From the NCBI GenBank assembly GCA_963402885.1, contig OY727094.1, positions 23,872,501-23,936,500 of the forward strand: 64,000 nucleotides of DNA, given 5' to 3'. Every line of letters starts with the position of its first letter. Position 1 is the first letter of the stretch. This document shows, piece by piece, positions 13,301 to 28,300 of this stretch. The stretch comes from Antedon bifida. Lineage: Eukaryota > Echinodermata > Crinoidea > Comatulida > Antedonidae. A model generated the notes under the pieces. The model saw only the letters and a list, made by a program, of their open reading frames with translations. It was not told where the DNA came from and searched no databases. The translations under genes were made by a program, and so were the position numbers.

Positions 13301-16300
13301 AATGTTAGCAGACCTTTTGCGATAACACCTTCAATCTAGTATTAATTAATATTTTACCAACTAAATGTTAGAAGACCTTTTCACAATATTGCTAAAATAG
13401 GCTATACCATTAACAATAACATGCGTCATTAACTGTTTAATAGTAGATTAAAGACGTAAATGATGACAGTATATAGGCCTATTAGAACACACATTAGGTT
13501 AGTATCAGGGTTGATGTACAGAAAGAATCCTTTCTTAACAACAACATTTTTCTGTGTTTTTAAATCTTCAAAAAGAGTTCACAATTGTCTAGATATAATT
13601 ATAATGACTACTTATATAGTAGGATATTTTATTATTATTATTAGCTTCAAAATTAAAAATTGCGGTTTTGATGTCATTTTTTTGTACAGTAGGCCTATTG
13701 GATAACAGTGGTTTAATAAATAAAAATTTATCAAAGCTGTTTTAATTTATTTGTATTTAACTTAACTAATCTTTTTGGTTATCATTATTTTTTGATGTAA
13801 GAAAGTGAAATGTATTCTAAATGGTTTTATTTGTTTATATAAAAAAATAAAATTTCATTCATCTATGTTTCAGGGTATGTTTATATTTTCAGTCAGGATG
13901 CATGGATCCATTTTTCCATTGCTGGGAATTGAATTGAATTACAATACATCAGCCTAACACAGGCCAAATTAGCAATGGAAGTGACGATACATATCTTTTG
14001 TATGTGAAAACTCATGAGGTAGATTTTCTCATGCAATTTACGGCGAAGGCTGCACGACGAGCGCGTGCGGCGATGACCTAAATCTCGTGATTGTTCTGAA
14101 ATCGTATGTATATCCCTAATTCGTTGTAGAAATATGTTTTTTGTTCAAGTTATCCTTTAAAAAAATAACTTCACAAAGATATTTACAAAAGGCTTTAAGA
14201 CTTGCTCTATTTTCCCTTTAACTTTAAGGGACCTAATTCATAATAATTAAATTATTTTTGAGTAATTTATATATTTCTGTACTATTCCCTAATTTTACTT
14301 TAAATTGACTTTAGTTCGGATTTTATAACTTTACAACCTCATATCCTTCTCTCCAAACTTATTAATATGAACCTTAACTCATCAATTATTTTCTGCATTA
14401 AGAATTTTCTAACTAATAGATCACAGCAAAGTAAATTAGGAAATTCTAAATGAATATAGATATATTTTAATGATCAATCTTGACAAAAAAATAATAATTA
14501 CACTAAACTTGTCATTCACATTAAAAACGATATCAACAATGATATTGTTTAACAAAATAATGTCACAGTACCTTAGATTTAGAAATCTGAAATGCTTTAT
14601 TGGGTTCTTCTTTAGAGTAGTAGTGTACAGATTCAATAGGATTTTCAGTTCCTTTTCCGTAATCATATTTTACCCTCTAAAAAATATAAGTTAATATTAT
14701 TGTAGTGTACAGCAATTATTTGATGTCTGTGAAGTTGGTTACTAGTTCCTAGTTCCTTATTCGAATTCAATTAAAGGGACAGTCACAAATATTTAAAAAA
14801 ACAGATTTTAATACGTAATAACTGTTTAATTGAGTTGTTATTGCATCAACATGTTAGCCTTGACCTCCTCTACTTCTTCCGGTCAAAGTTCAATAACATT
14901 TTATGCATTTACGCCCTCTACGGCGAATAAGTAACTAGCTTTTACGAACGTTATAACACCTGACCTACTTAATATTTTCAAAATACTTTGGTATAGATCG
15001 ATGACCCTTGACCTACTCTACCATTTTCAACCCTAGTTCTGCGAACTTTTTTGCATCTACGCCCTCTACGGCGAATAAGTAACTGGCTTTACAAACGTTA
15101 TAACACTTGACCTACTTAATTTTTTCAAAATATTTTGGTATGAATCGATCACCCTTGACCTACTTTACCATTTGCCACCCCAGTTCCGCGAACTTTTTGG
15201 CATCTACGCCCACTACGGCGAATAAGTAACTGGCTTTACGAACGTTATAACACTTGACCTACTTAATTTTTTCAAAATATTTTGGTATGAATCGATCACC
15301 CTTGACCTACTTTACCATTTGCCACCCCAGTTTTGCGAACTTTTTTGCATTTACACCCTCTACGGCGAATAAGTAACTGGCTTTTACGAACGTTATAATT
15401 TTTGACCTACTTAATTTTTTCAGAATATTTTGGTAAGGATCGATGACCCTTGACCTACTTTAACATTTTCCACTCCAGTTCCGCAAACTTGTTTGCATCT
15501 ACGGCGAATAAGTAACTGGCTTTACGAGCGTTAACGTTTTAACACTTGACCTACTTAATTTTTTCAAAATATTTTGGCATCAATTGATCACCCTTAACCT
15601 ACATTACCATTTGCCACACCAGTTCCGCGAACTTTTTTGCGTCTACGTCCTCTACGGCGAATGAGTAATTTGTTATGGGTAAGACCCCTGACTACTTTAC
15701 CATTTGCCAAACTAGTTCCGCGAACTTGTACTTCATTAAAGGTTTTGTATTGACTTGTTACACAACATGCGATTTTAGAAGATAACTTCTGACGCAAACA
15801 CAAATACAACAGTATGTATTATCTTTTTAGGCTAACTAGGCCTACTATAAAATACAAATACTATTATAACTATGACCTTTCAGATGACACCAACTGAACA
15901 TAGAGTAGATATACATATAAATGACTTCCACTGATAGAAGTACATGTGTTAATAGGGAGTTTTGCAACCTTACAAATACGAAACGAAAACGGATTCACGC
16001 ACAGGTATTCGTTTTCGTAAGCCAGTAAAAAAATCTGTTTCGCATGGCAACGAATATTGAGGCGCCGCCCAAAATATGACTGCGGTAAAATCAATGATTT
16101 TATAGCTGAAGGCTTTATATCTCACTGGGTAGTCAGACGGAGTTTTGTTTTAATATTAGTAAAATGATAAATGTTTTGGCACATATGGCGTTTCATAATA
16201 CTACTTGAGTTTGGATATTTTCAGACAAAAATCGAAATAAAACAAATAAAAAAAAGACACTGAATACAGACTTGGGGCAAGTCTACTCACTGGGTAAAAT

Positions 16301-19300
16301 TGAACGAAGCGCAGGTACGTGTTGCTTGGCTGCTGCCTAGGCCTAGGCTAGACCTAGCGTAACATCAAAGCGAGGAAGGACTTTAACAACTGCTAATTAT
16401 CAAGATTGACCTGATATTTGTAGTAAATTACTTTCGTAAATTACTTTCAAATTGATCGCTTCGCTCGCGTACCATCTAGGTCGTGCCCACAAATGGTTCT
16501 CGAGTAGGTCTACACAATCATTTCAGCGTAAAAAAACTGGTGATTTCAAATGTACGTACCGCAGGACTATAATAACACTCGTTTACAGATAGCCTGGGTA
16601 CAGAACAGTTAATATACACATTTGCGGAAAAAAAATATAGGACATTTTTGGGGGGGTTTTCTGATAAAGTAGGCCTATACCATATGGGGTGTCAGATAAA
16701 AAATCCCCATCTTGGGGAAAATTGTTTACGGCACTTTTAAATTTTGGCCTATATAACACACACAAATGCCTATTAACACACACAAATACCTATATAGGGG
16801 ATAGGGGAAACCAATTCAAGGTTTTTATTACTTGGAGTTAATTGTGTTATGATGATTAAATTAGATTATTTTGTATTCTTGTTTTTGTCACCATATCGGC
16901 ATACACATCGTATATAATTCGTTGGTTCGTTGGATGATGACCGAAAACCTGAGCTATAGCCGCTCAACAAATGGCCTAGTTTAGTTCTTATAAGCCTAAC
17001 TACACTCCCAGTTCGATGAATCTTCATTCATCGGTCGTGGATCTAAAATTATCCGAAAATCACTATACTGTTGATTAAGTTTACTGTTCTGTATACAACA
17101 AGCGTCACTATTTCAAATCTAAGCATTTTGTAGAAATAATGCGCCCTCGAAACCGAGGAATTTGAAGCTTCAAATACAGATTGGAATCTTCCATTTATCG
17201 CAAATCAATACATTTGTATAAACGTATAATAAATCTATCAAAATAGTATTTTTTAAAGAAAATCGGCCTGTCTTCAACATTATGAAGCTGTACTCGAGCT
17301 GTACAACCGGTTTCCAGCTATTAAAAACAATTATCGTAGGAGTAGATAGGTAAATGCGAAGCATCCTCGTATTATTGTTGTGTGCGGGAATTTTTCAAGA
17401 TGGACATCCATTAGACAGTGTATACCCCGATCGGAAAACACCCTATTTGGTGCAAATCGTTGAACCTAAATTCGTTTTAATTGTCAATAACTAATTATAT
17501 AACTTAACCTAATTAGTGTTATGGTTTTCATTAGGTGTTAAAAATCAGTATCGACAGTATCTACCAACTGTAAAAAATGTATATAGATAACTCTATAATT
17601 ATAATATAATCATGAATCATTCCGTATTCATATGCAAAATATGAAAAATTGATCAGAAACTATATTCGTTTTGTAGTTACGAATATGACTGGTAATATTC
17701 GTCAACACGAATACACTTTACAGATATAAAATGGGGATCAGCTCAAAAGTTTCATAAATGTGTGACGTATTCGTTTTCGTTATCGTATTCGTAAGGTTGC
17801 GAAACCTCCTTATTTACCATAGTTTCCCTTTCTGGCATTATTATGCTTTTTGGCATCATTTGGAGGCCTACGGCATCTGGCATAATGCCGCGGCATTATT
17901 TAGCCGTTTTTAGCATAATCTTGCATAATTTTGGGTTTTTTAAACAAAACAAAAATTATATACTACAGAACAAGAATAATATTTTGTTTAATCTTTCAAT
18001 TTCGTACATATCACCTTACACAATATCATATCGTACAAAACAGATCTGTCAGGTTTTTTCCGTACAATAGTTCCTCTATCCTTTCGTTTCGGACTTAATT
18101 AATCGACTCTTCGGATAGAAGGCTGCTCACAAACTACCGTGTGTGTGATATAGCCAGCACAACGAAACGGACGATTGACCAAGTGCTCTATTTCAGAGAT
18201 CATGCAGGGAAAGGAAATTTGCTTCAGTTATAGATATTGATGATTCTGCAAACTTTTCATCTTTGAAAATAATTATAATAATAATAACTGGTACTTGATA
18301 TAGCGCATTATGCTGAAAGCCTCAGTGCGCTTTACAAAGACAGAAAATTTTGAAAAATTACAAATTAAAAAGGTGAGTTTTGAGGAGAGATTTGAAGACA
18401 CTGGTGGAAGTAGCCTGACGGATTTCAATAGGCAACGCATTCCATAGAGAAAATAATCGCAAAAGAAAATGCATGGCTACCTCGGTAATATTTCCAAATG
18501 ATGAAACATCTAAGTAATCTTTCTCCTTATTTAAAACCAAAAAAATTGAACTCTCTTCTACAATCAACTAAAACTTACGTCAACATATAAATCGTCATCC
18601 TGAAGCCCTTTCTGCAGTCCAATGATTTCTTTCTTAAAAGCTTTCTATATTAAAGGAAATAAAACTATGTTTTGAGAATTATACACACTTAGCACACATT
18701 AGGCATAAATTCTAAACGTTCCGATGGTATAATGACATTATTATTATTTTAAAAACCGTTGCGAATTAAAGTTGGAATTTATTCTGACTTGTTGTTGTAT
18801 GAGAGAATGTATCTGGTGGGTGAAAATCTATAATAATACCATATAAGGCTCTGTAGTCTAGTGGTATGACAATCGCCCTGTAAAATACGGAACTTTCGCC
18901 AATGAGCTATAGTCCATGGGATTTAGACTTTTAACTCACACAAATTGCAAGAAAAAATTTTGTTTTTATTTCTTAAAATTCCTACCATGACAGCTTTGTC
19001 TGGTCGGTGGGATTAAATCAGCTGCTGCGAACTTGCGACAATGCTCCACCCTTCTTTGAGCCAAAGTCTCTAATTTAAGAAAATCAAGGGCACCAGAGTA
19101 AGATAAATAATCGTTGTCTAACATACTCTAATAATTCTTACCAATTGTATTCCCTTTGGAATAGGACAAGAACCAATGTATGTATAAAGGCCTTGCTTAT
19201 TCCTAGCCAACACATTTTTCAGAATCCTGCGAGCCTTTTTCATGTCTGTACTGGGATTAGACGATTTAAGAATATCGAACAGTACATTATCTGTCAACGT

Positions 19301-22300
19301 CTCATAAGCTGTCATATCCTTAATAGCATCTGACATTTTAAAAACTTCCCTGAAATGATAACATTATCATATAATCTGAGTATCTTCAAAAATCAACGAC
19401 TTACACAATTTTTTGCTTTATTCCTTAATAAACATTTCCCCATAAAATCTTATACTTACCCATTTTTACCTTTTATTTCTAAATGGTCGTTGGCCAGCAC
19501 TAATGCATCAGTAATCCTGAATACAAATAGAAAACATTATTCGTAAGTAGTTGAAAAAGACATAAAAGTTAAACGTTGTAACAGACTGTTTATGCTAAAA
19601 AATGTGTCACCAATTTCGAAAATAATATAGATTTATATAATATATATTTCTTAATAATGGATTGCCGTTCATCATTTATACTAAAAAGTTTCATCGAAAG
19701 GACAAAAAGGGGTTTTACTGTACTTTTTTTAAAAATTGGAGAGTAATTTGAGATTGTGAATAATAAGTATAATTTTAAGTATCATCATCACACAATTAGG
19801 CCTATACCGTCTCTTTTTATTATATATCTTTTAATGACCATTGTTTTTTTTATGGTAACAACGATATTAGCTTACAGTATTCAGTATATAAATGTTAAAC
19901 TTACATTGCTTCAAGAATCAAACTCGTTTTGTGCTGACAAGCCCTTCTGTGAAGAAGGCGTCGTGTGTAAAACATATCATATAAATTGTCAACTTCCTAG
20001 AATTAATAATAAGATAACATGAAGATATTCTTCTTTTGGTTAAACAATAAACACTAATTCAGATAATATTCTACTGTTTTACAAAAATATGATAAAAGCT
20101 TACATAAATTGTAACAGAATCTCTAAAAAAAAAACCTGAAACTTATAACGATATAATGAATAATAATTGAAGTAAAAAAAATCGCTTTTCTACAAGCATT
20201 GGATTACCAGTGGCATTATTCGTATTAAAGATTTAATAAGAATACTTTTTTAACATCAACCGGAATACTGGCGAAACTACAATGTAAAACAAACTGGTTA
20301 AATGAGTATTTGTGCATTATTAAGGCAATACCAATTCAGTGGAAACGTATTATTAAGGATGCAGATATTTTCAAATGTGATGATAATAATAAGTTAGTTA
20401 AGACCAAATATGAGATTAATACTACCAAACTAATATACTCATGGTTTGTGAAAGAATATTTAATTATTCCAATGTCACAACTAAAATGGGAAGAGTACTG
20501 TTGATAACAACATAGATTGGAAAACATCTTGGTTACGGAAAGTATGTAAAATGAATGATAAGGAACTAGCACAATTCAATTATAAGATGTTACATAGAAT
20601 ACTGCTTACCAACAAACGGCTTTATCAGTGGAAAGTAAAAGAAACACAAACGTGTGACAAATGTGGAGAAATTGAAAATCATTTGTTTTTAGTTGTAGAG
20701 TTATTCAGAAATTTTGGAGGAAAATGCTTAGTATCTGTTTAAGTTTAAACCACAATAATATATCATTTAAGCAATTAATACTAGGAACGGGAGATGAGAT
20801 AGTAGATTATATTTACACATTTGCAGCCTTCACTATTTATAGAATAAAAATATTATCAGCATTAAATAAGCCAGTGGGTAATTTTTTATGGAGATCATTT
20901 AAAACCAATATGCTATATAACATTGAATATGAAACATATAACAATAAAGAAACAAGTATAGACAAAATGGGTAACTTTAAGACAGACTATTATGCGAATA
21001 TAATTTATAATTTGATACGATTTATCAGAAAAGGAATTACTGTGATACGAGTGATACAGGTACTGATCTATTATGATTTTTATTCGTTTTATCCTGTATA
21101 TAAATACATTTTATAATCCGGGTTCTAAAATGAAAAACTCACAAAGGGATTGTTCTTTCCGTGTAAAATATTTTAAAATGATATAGATGATAATGATGAT
21201 CATTGTCAAGTGTATAGACAAATATAAGAAAATTAATGAAAAAAGGAGTTAATACGGAATTCAAAAATGTAAAAATGTTACTGATGAGTAACGAATTTGG
21301 AATTAACAAAAATGTGTTCAATAATATGATTTTTTGTAATGACATGAGATAATATGAATGTGAATAAAAGTGGTGTTTGCGCCACAAAAGAGAAAAAAAT
21401 GAACACTAATGAATAGAAAGTATGTATAAAGATTTACTGTTTTTATTACTAAATTATATTATATGGTATCAATTTACAGCGTTTTATACACGGCGATGTA
21501 GTAGTAATGTACATTTACTATTATCAATCATTCCTGAGCTCTACTACATTCTTTAGTACCTTATCTCGGAAACATATCTGACGAGGATGTCCATTGACTG
21601 CTATAGCTCTAGAAAATTTCAATAAGCGTCTGTGATCAAAGCTGTTTGAGAATCCTAGCATTTTACAATCACGTGCGAAGTAGTCCCATTTATCCACATC
21701 GATTCCAGAGCGCTTGTTTGAAACGATATCGTACAGGAAATGTTTTTCCTTAGGTCTGCCCTTGTATTTCAGTTCCTGAAATCCAAACATACATAGAATT
21801 TAAACAAAATAACAACAACAGCAGCAGCATCAACAACAATAATAAAACTCATACCCATAGATAGAGAGTGGGATATCAAATTGATCAAAATTGTACTTGG
21901 AAAGTTTTAAAGAGCACATTTCACAGAAATCACATATTGTAGATTTCTTTTCCTTATATACTACATAATAATTACTAGAATAAGAATAAAGTATTTGTAA
22001 TTAGTAACTTGGTCGAATTAATATTTTAAAATATTTTTTATAACCTTGTTCATAATTGGGACAAATTGTCATAAAAAAAAAAAGCGGCAACCCTATATAA
22101 TCCCGGCTACGTCACAAGTTGGAGTCAAAAATAAGGCCGGAAAGGTTAGGTTAACCACACGCTGTGCTGAGCCGGCCGCATTATTTTTGTTCCTATTAGG
22201 TTAAGGCAGAAACTATAGAGGGCCCGAATCCATACATGAATATTCATGATGTGACGGCAAACCCTGGAAATAGTTTTCACGCGGTAACCGAAAATGATCT

Positions 22301-25300
22301 CTCGTCGCGCTGCTAGGCTAGCTGCTGCAAAAACACTCACCAGCCATGTAGCTACACCTAATACGTCTACGTATAGTCAGAACTTAGTATAGTATTAACA
22401 ATTGATTCTAAAAGAAATTTATTAAGAATTTGACACTAAAATTATATATGCCTACATGTTTCATGTTAGTCTAACATTGTAGCATACTTTCAGACATAAC
22501 ATTAATATGAATTATTCCCTATATATACACATGGGAAAATCTTTGACAATGTTGATATAATATATTAAATACATTACTAAAAAAAGCAATTTTATATTCA
22601 ATTTATTACTTCGAAACTTTTTTCGTGCATTCACCAAGCGGCCAACAGAGGGCGTAACTTGTTTACATTGTTCGCGTGACTAAAAAATGATCATTTTCGA
22701 CAATGTTTTCAATTTATTGCATCTTTATCCCTAGTTGTACTAACCCATAGTCTCTCTAAAAAATAAAGTTTGAGGAAAAAAGCTTATTTAATGCTTATAA
22801 AATGCATGCCGAATCGTCCAAGGGCCGAATCGTCCCGGGCCGAATCGTCTCAGGGCCGATTCGTCCCGCTACCGGTCTAGAGACGTCGACGAGAGAACAT
22901 TCGACGCGAGGTACTAGGTAGTGCATTGTTTTTCTCTTTTTATCATAATTAACCTTAATAGAACGCACATTTAAGACAACAAATTACCTGGTTTAATATT
23001 TTTTAAGTTTTATAATATGCATTATTTTTACAAAACGTCAACAATTGCAGATCTAGTGTCTTTAACAACGACATCGAGAGAAAACTAGTACAGTAACTCC
23101 TATCTGCACAGGTTTGGTCTTTTCATGATTTATTTTGGATTTGGCTTGCCATTTTCATAAAAAGGTTAATACAATTGTAATATATATTAAGGAAGATGGT
23201 ACTATCTTACTCAAGTATATTTATTTTTGTGCTATGTACTGTATTAATTTATCTAGCACAAGTTTTTTTTAAGGTTATTTTTTTAAACCTATGTCTAAGC
23301 TTTTCACCTTACTTGTAGTTCTTTATCCTCTTTTTTATTTTAGTTTGGCTGTTTTTTCCTACTACTGATTGTGTTTTTAACCATGGTTGTTGCAATGCCC
23401 GCATATAGGGGCTTTTTTATATTTTATTTTTTATTTGTATACACTCTGATGTAAATTCATTATTGTAAATAATATGATGATATTGATATGTTCCATTTCA
23501 TCTTGAACGGTTAAGGTATATTGATATATTACTTACCAATGGCCCCCACTACATAATAAATTGTATTTCCAATGACTGATCACAATATTGGTATATGCAC
23601 TATGAATGTGCGCAGTTTGAATAATTCCGCTAAACGGAGGCAGGTGTTTGAGTGGTTTAAAGATACGGCAAATTCAAATGTTTTTATTCCAAGAGTCCCA
23701 TAGTACTGAACAGACTGAGCGCATTTGTTGTGAGGAGTGGGGTAATAAAAATATCTATTTTTCTCATGGCACTTCGAATAGTAGAGGTGTTTGTATTTTC
23801 ACTAAAGAATGTGATATTGATGTCACACACAGTTAAGATGAGGAGGGTCATATTTTAATCCTGGATACAATCCTAATGGGGCAAAAAATTACTTTAATCA
23901 ATATATATGTTCCAAATAGAGATGACCCTGTATTCTTTGAACATGTCCATAATATTCTGGATGGTTTCGAATGTAAATCAATTACCTGTGGATGAGATTT
24001 TAATTGTGTCCTTGATATCGATATGGACAAAAAAGGTGGCAGATATAGAACCAATTTTAAATCACAAAGGGCTTTAAAATCTATCATAAATACTTATGAT
24101 CTAATTGACATCTGGAGGAAACTCAATCCAAATGTACATAGATATACATGGAGCTCCACTAACCCTCCCGCCCAATGTCACTCGACTTTTTTAATAATGT
24201 CTTTCAACCTATATGCCCAAGTGGACAATTGTGATATTTCGTGTGATTTTAAAACTGATAATTCGGTTGTAAATATTATTATTACTCCAAAATCGGAAGC
24301 AAGAGGAAGGGGCTTTTGGAAATTTAAAAGTGTTTTACTACACGACCTCAATTACGTTAACTTAGTTAAAGATTGCATTAACGAAAGCCAGAAAAATAAT
24401 GCGGATCTTCATCCATATCTTTTTTGGGATTTTCGAAAATGTCAAATTCGTAGTCACACTATTCAATATTCAATTAAATTAGCCAAAGAGCGCAAAAGTA
24501 TCAAAAATAATCTCAAAACCAAAATTAACAGCCTTGAGGAAACGTACTGCAGCAACCCTTCCCCAAATGTGTTAGACCAGATTAAAATATACAAAATGAG
24601 CTAGAAGAAATCTACCGTTTAAAAACAAAAGGAGCTATTATTAGATCTCGTGCCCAATATATAGAAGGTGTGAAAAATACACGATATTTCATTAATCTTG
24701 AAAAGAGAAACCAGCGACAAAAAAGTAATTAAGTTGGTTACCGATAATGATCAGGTGATCACTAACTCGCGTGAGATTTTAGACGAAGAACTTGCGTTCT
24801 ACCAAAAGCTGTATGACTGATAATCCGTCAGAAAAATAAATTGTAATTTTTCAACCCCCAAAAGTCGTGACCCCCAAAGTAAATGATGAGCAACGACTCT
24901 CATGTGAAGGATATATAAAGGAATGTATTACTATTTTGAAAACTATGCTCAATAACAAATCACCTGGAACTGATAGTTTCACAACTGAATAGTATAAGTT
25001 TTTTTCGTGATATTGGTGGGTACCTTATAGAATCCTACAATCATGTTTTTAGAAATGGTCAATTGTCAATGGATCAAAGATGAGGGATTATTAATCTGAT
25101 ACCAAAGAAAGATAAAAACCCAACTAGATTAAAAAATTGGAGACCAATATCGTTACTTAGTACCCATTATAAATTAATGACTAAGTGTATTGCTTCTAGA
25201 TTAAAAAAGTTACTCCCTCAAATCATTCACGCTGATCAAACCGGTTTCATACAGGACCGTTATTAATAGGTGAAAATATTCGTTTAACAATTGACACTAT

Positions 25301-28300
25301 TGAGCATGTAAATGATAAGAATCTTGAAGGTTTAATATTATAGTGGACTTCGATACTTTCGACAAGCCAGAATGGTCTTTTGTCTTTAAGGCACTCAAAC
25401 ACTGTAGGAATGATGTTATACATTGGGTTCAGGTTTTTTATAATTACATTACTTCATGTGTGATGGTATAGTTCATGCATCAAAGTCATTTAACCTCTCC
25501 CGGAGTCTTCGCCAGGGTTGCCCACAAAGCCCATATCTTTTTATTATTGTAGTGACATTCTAAACACCGCGATAAGAAATGATAAAAACATTAAAGGAAT
25601 TAAGATTGAAATAGCACAGTTATTGTTAGTTCTTACGCTGACGATACAATTGTTTTTCTAAGACATTTTGTCGCTTCAGTATCTATATATAAATTATGGT
25701 TAATTAGTCTGACATAGGCGAGCACAATGGAAAAACTTCGGGATAAATCTCCGCCTTAGATACCTACCGTATCGATCTCAGATGTACCGCGAAACGTAGA
25801 TTTGATAACATTAGTTTTCAGTATTACGCTATTGTTTCATTTTTGTCTTTTACAACAACAAAATTTAGCGTTTCCTATCGAAATTTGTGGATATCACAGG
25901 GTAATTTTCTCACACTCGCGCTGTATGTTCAACTGGCTTCTGGGTCCCGTGACTTCCAGCAATATGCACGTTGGTGGCGACAATAAATATTTTTATTTGT
26001 CGGTAAGTCCAGAAAATACAAATACGGCAAAATGAATAACTCTTGATATAATTTAAATTATGAAATAGGGAGGCTGAAATGACAGGCTTTTACTTTACGT
26101 TCTAATTACAATTTGATTTTAGTTAGTAGTAACTAATTAGTTAGTAACTAATTATTTGTTTATTATTGAATGCTTTTACTTTTAAGTAAACTACAATGTG
26201 ATTTTAGTGATTCAACTGATCGTGAACTACTGCAATTAATTTGTTTTAGATATGCAACTAATCAATTATATTGATTAAAGTCATTTACTTTATGTGAACT
26301 ACAATTTGTTTTAGTAATTTAACTATTATTGAAGGCCTTTACTTTTACGTGAACTACAATGTGATTTAGTGATTCAACTGAATCGTGAACTAAAATTTAT
26401 TTGTTTTAGATATTCATCTAATCAATTATAAAGGCCTTTAATTTACATAAAATACAATTTGTTTTAGTAATTTAACTAATTATTCATGCTATTTATTAAT
26501 CACTTAATCAAATTTAGGTGCGATTCAATGTTACTATTGGAGGCCTGATACCAGGGACACGCCTTTAATGTTTATATTATCGATTATTTCTGCTGCTTGC
26601 TCTGTTTATAATTATAAATGGTGTCTACTACGACCGATAGGCCTGTATAAAAGTAGACCACGAAAAGTTGTTATTTGATCATTTTTGTTCCAAAATTAAC
26701 AAGATACTGTTGTCATGATATAATATTGTGATACAAATGTTTTAAAGTCACCTATACTATGCTTTTGGTCTCTTGGGACGGTCACGTTAGAGACTGTTTC
26801 AGTGATTGATGACCCCTATTAACGGTTTTCTCCTGTGTGTAACGTTCAGATAATATATATAATAATATAAATCCAAAGGCAAAATACTAAAAAATTACAA
26901 TGCTGTGGGTATCAGTGGCTGGATCTCAATTGAGATAGAAAAAAAAGCAAAATAAAAAGTAAAAAAAAAAGTAAAACAGCCAGAAAAGTTAGCAGAGCTT
27001 TCGGGCAACACTAGCCCTTCATCAGTGCAAGTGAAGATACTTGGACAAGATAGATAGATATATATCAGGCAAGCGCTGCCTGAGTGGACAGAAATAAAAG
27101 AAATAAAACAAAAGAGGCATAAGACTGGTGAATAGAGGCAAGCCAAACCAGTCGCTTGTCGGTAATTCCCGAACTGACAACTGGTTGATTGCAATATCAC
27201 AGTTGTTTATTCAGTAATACGGTATAATACACGATACAATACAAATTCAGGAACGATACAGGATAATACGGTAATAAAGAAACAGGAACAAAGTTTAAAT
27301 GATGCTGTAAGTGATGCGTGACTGTAGATGTGTCTATGAGGTGTGTATGGGCTTTTCTGAAACTTGGGGGTATATCGGTTTTTGTTCATTAGCATATGTC
27401 ATTACATCATCTCTGGGCTTAACCATTGGTCCTAAGTTTATCCAGGCACCTTTTGGATGGGAGTGATAGATTTTATCTGGGGGTTACAGTGACGGATTGG
27501 CCCTGTCGAATCTCTGCTTAATATCTCTGTCAATATCTAATAGTTTTACGATGGGAAAGATCATATATGTCAAATCAACTGTTTTCTTTGGGGAACTAAT
27601 TATTAAACATCTGGACAATTCCTTCACTGAACCTTTCTGGGGTAAATTGGTGAACTCAATTGAATTGTGATACTAAGGTTGATTTTGCAATGCTACACTC
27701 GGATTACCGAAATAGGACATCACAACGGTGGGGTTTCCCTAAAGAACATCGGTCAGGAAGACAACTCTTGTTAATTATGTTATATAATAATTATTAATCG
27801 TTTAAATCAAACATAACTCGGTTAAAATAAAAACTTAAAGAATGATATGATACATTGAATATATATCAGAAATATGCGAAAACTTATTGCATTCTATTGG
27901 CCTTCAATCATAAATCAATCAAAATAAAAAATAAAACTTAAGAAATTGTGGCTGATTAGCCTAAAATCAGTAATTGACTCAAAATATCAAATTAAACTTT
28001 AAAGAAACAAATGTGTTTGTTAAATATATCGTTATCATCACAACTTTATCGATTTAAGCATTTATATTCACAGGTAATTACGATTTACGACAAATTCGAC
28101 TTTTGTACTCAATGTAAAAAAAACAATTTATAAAGTACTAATAAAATCTCCTGTTCTTGTATACCAATTATTTAATGCTTGAGATTAACGACTCAAAGGT
28201 ACAGAATGCTTGTCGATCTTTTCAATATCTCAATATATCGATCAACAAAATTCAAAATTAATCATTATCAAACTCGTTACAAAATCAATACTTAATCATA

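Larger units (their letters stand above)
15955..17809. mobile_element. Putative TIR element, ~1.85 kb
   Basis: The left end GGAGTTTTGCAACCTTAC (with AATACG next) matches, inverted, the right end GTAAGGTTGCGAAACCTCC. Both are followed inward by CGTTTTCG-type words. The interior includes copies of the R1 and R2 repeats and no transposase. No clear target-site duplication was seen. Confidence 0.5.

Noticed and set aside
18841..18910. tRNA gene near TCTGTAGTCTAGTGGTATG
   Set aside because: Box-A-like D arm only; no matching anticodon stem, T arm or acceptor pairing was found.
18960..19110. Additional SAMHD1-like exon between exons 10 and 11
   Set aside because: The open frame has no family similarity, and exons 10 and 11 already join in phase.
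19756..20022. Plus-strand membrane/Cys-rich ORF
   Set aside because: It starts at GTG and is the complement of SAMHD1-like exon 8.
24023..24604. 194-codon ORF as a host gene
   Set aside because: It contains LINE endonuclease motifs and is flanked in order by the rest of a broken LINE.
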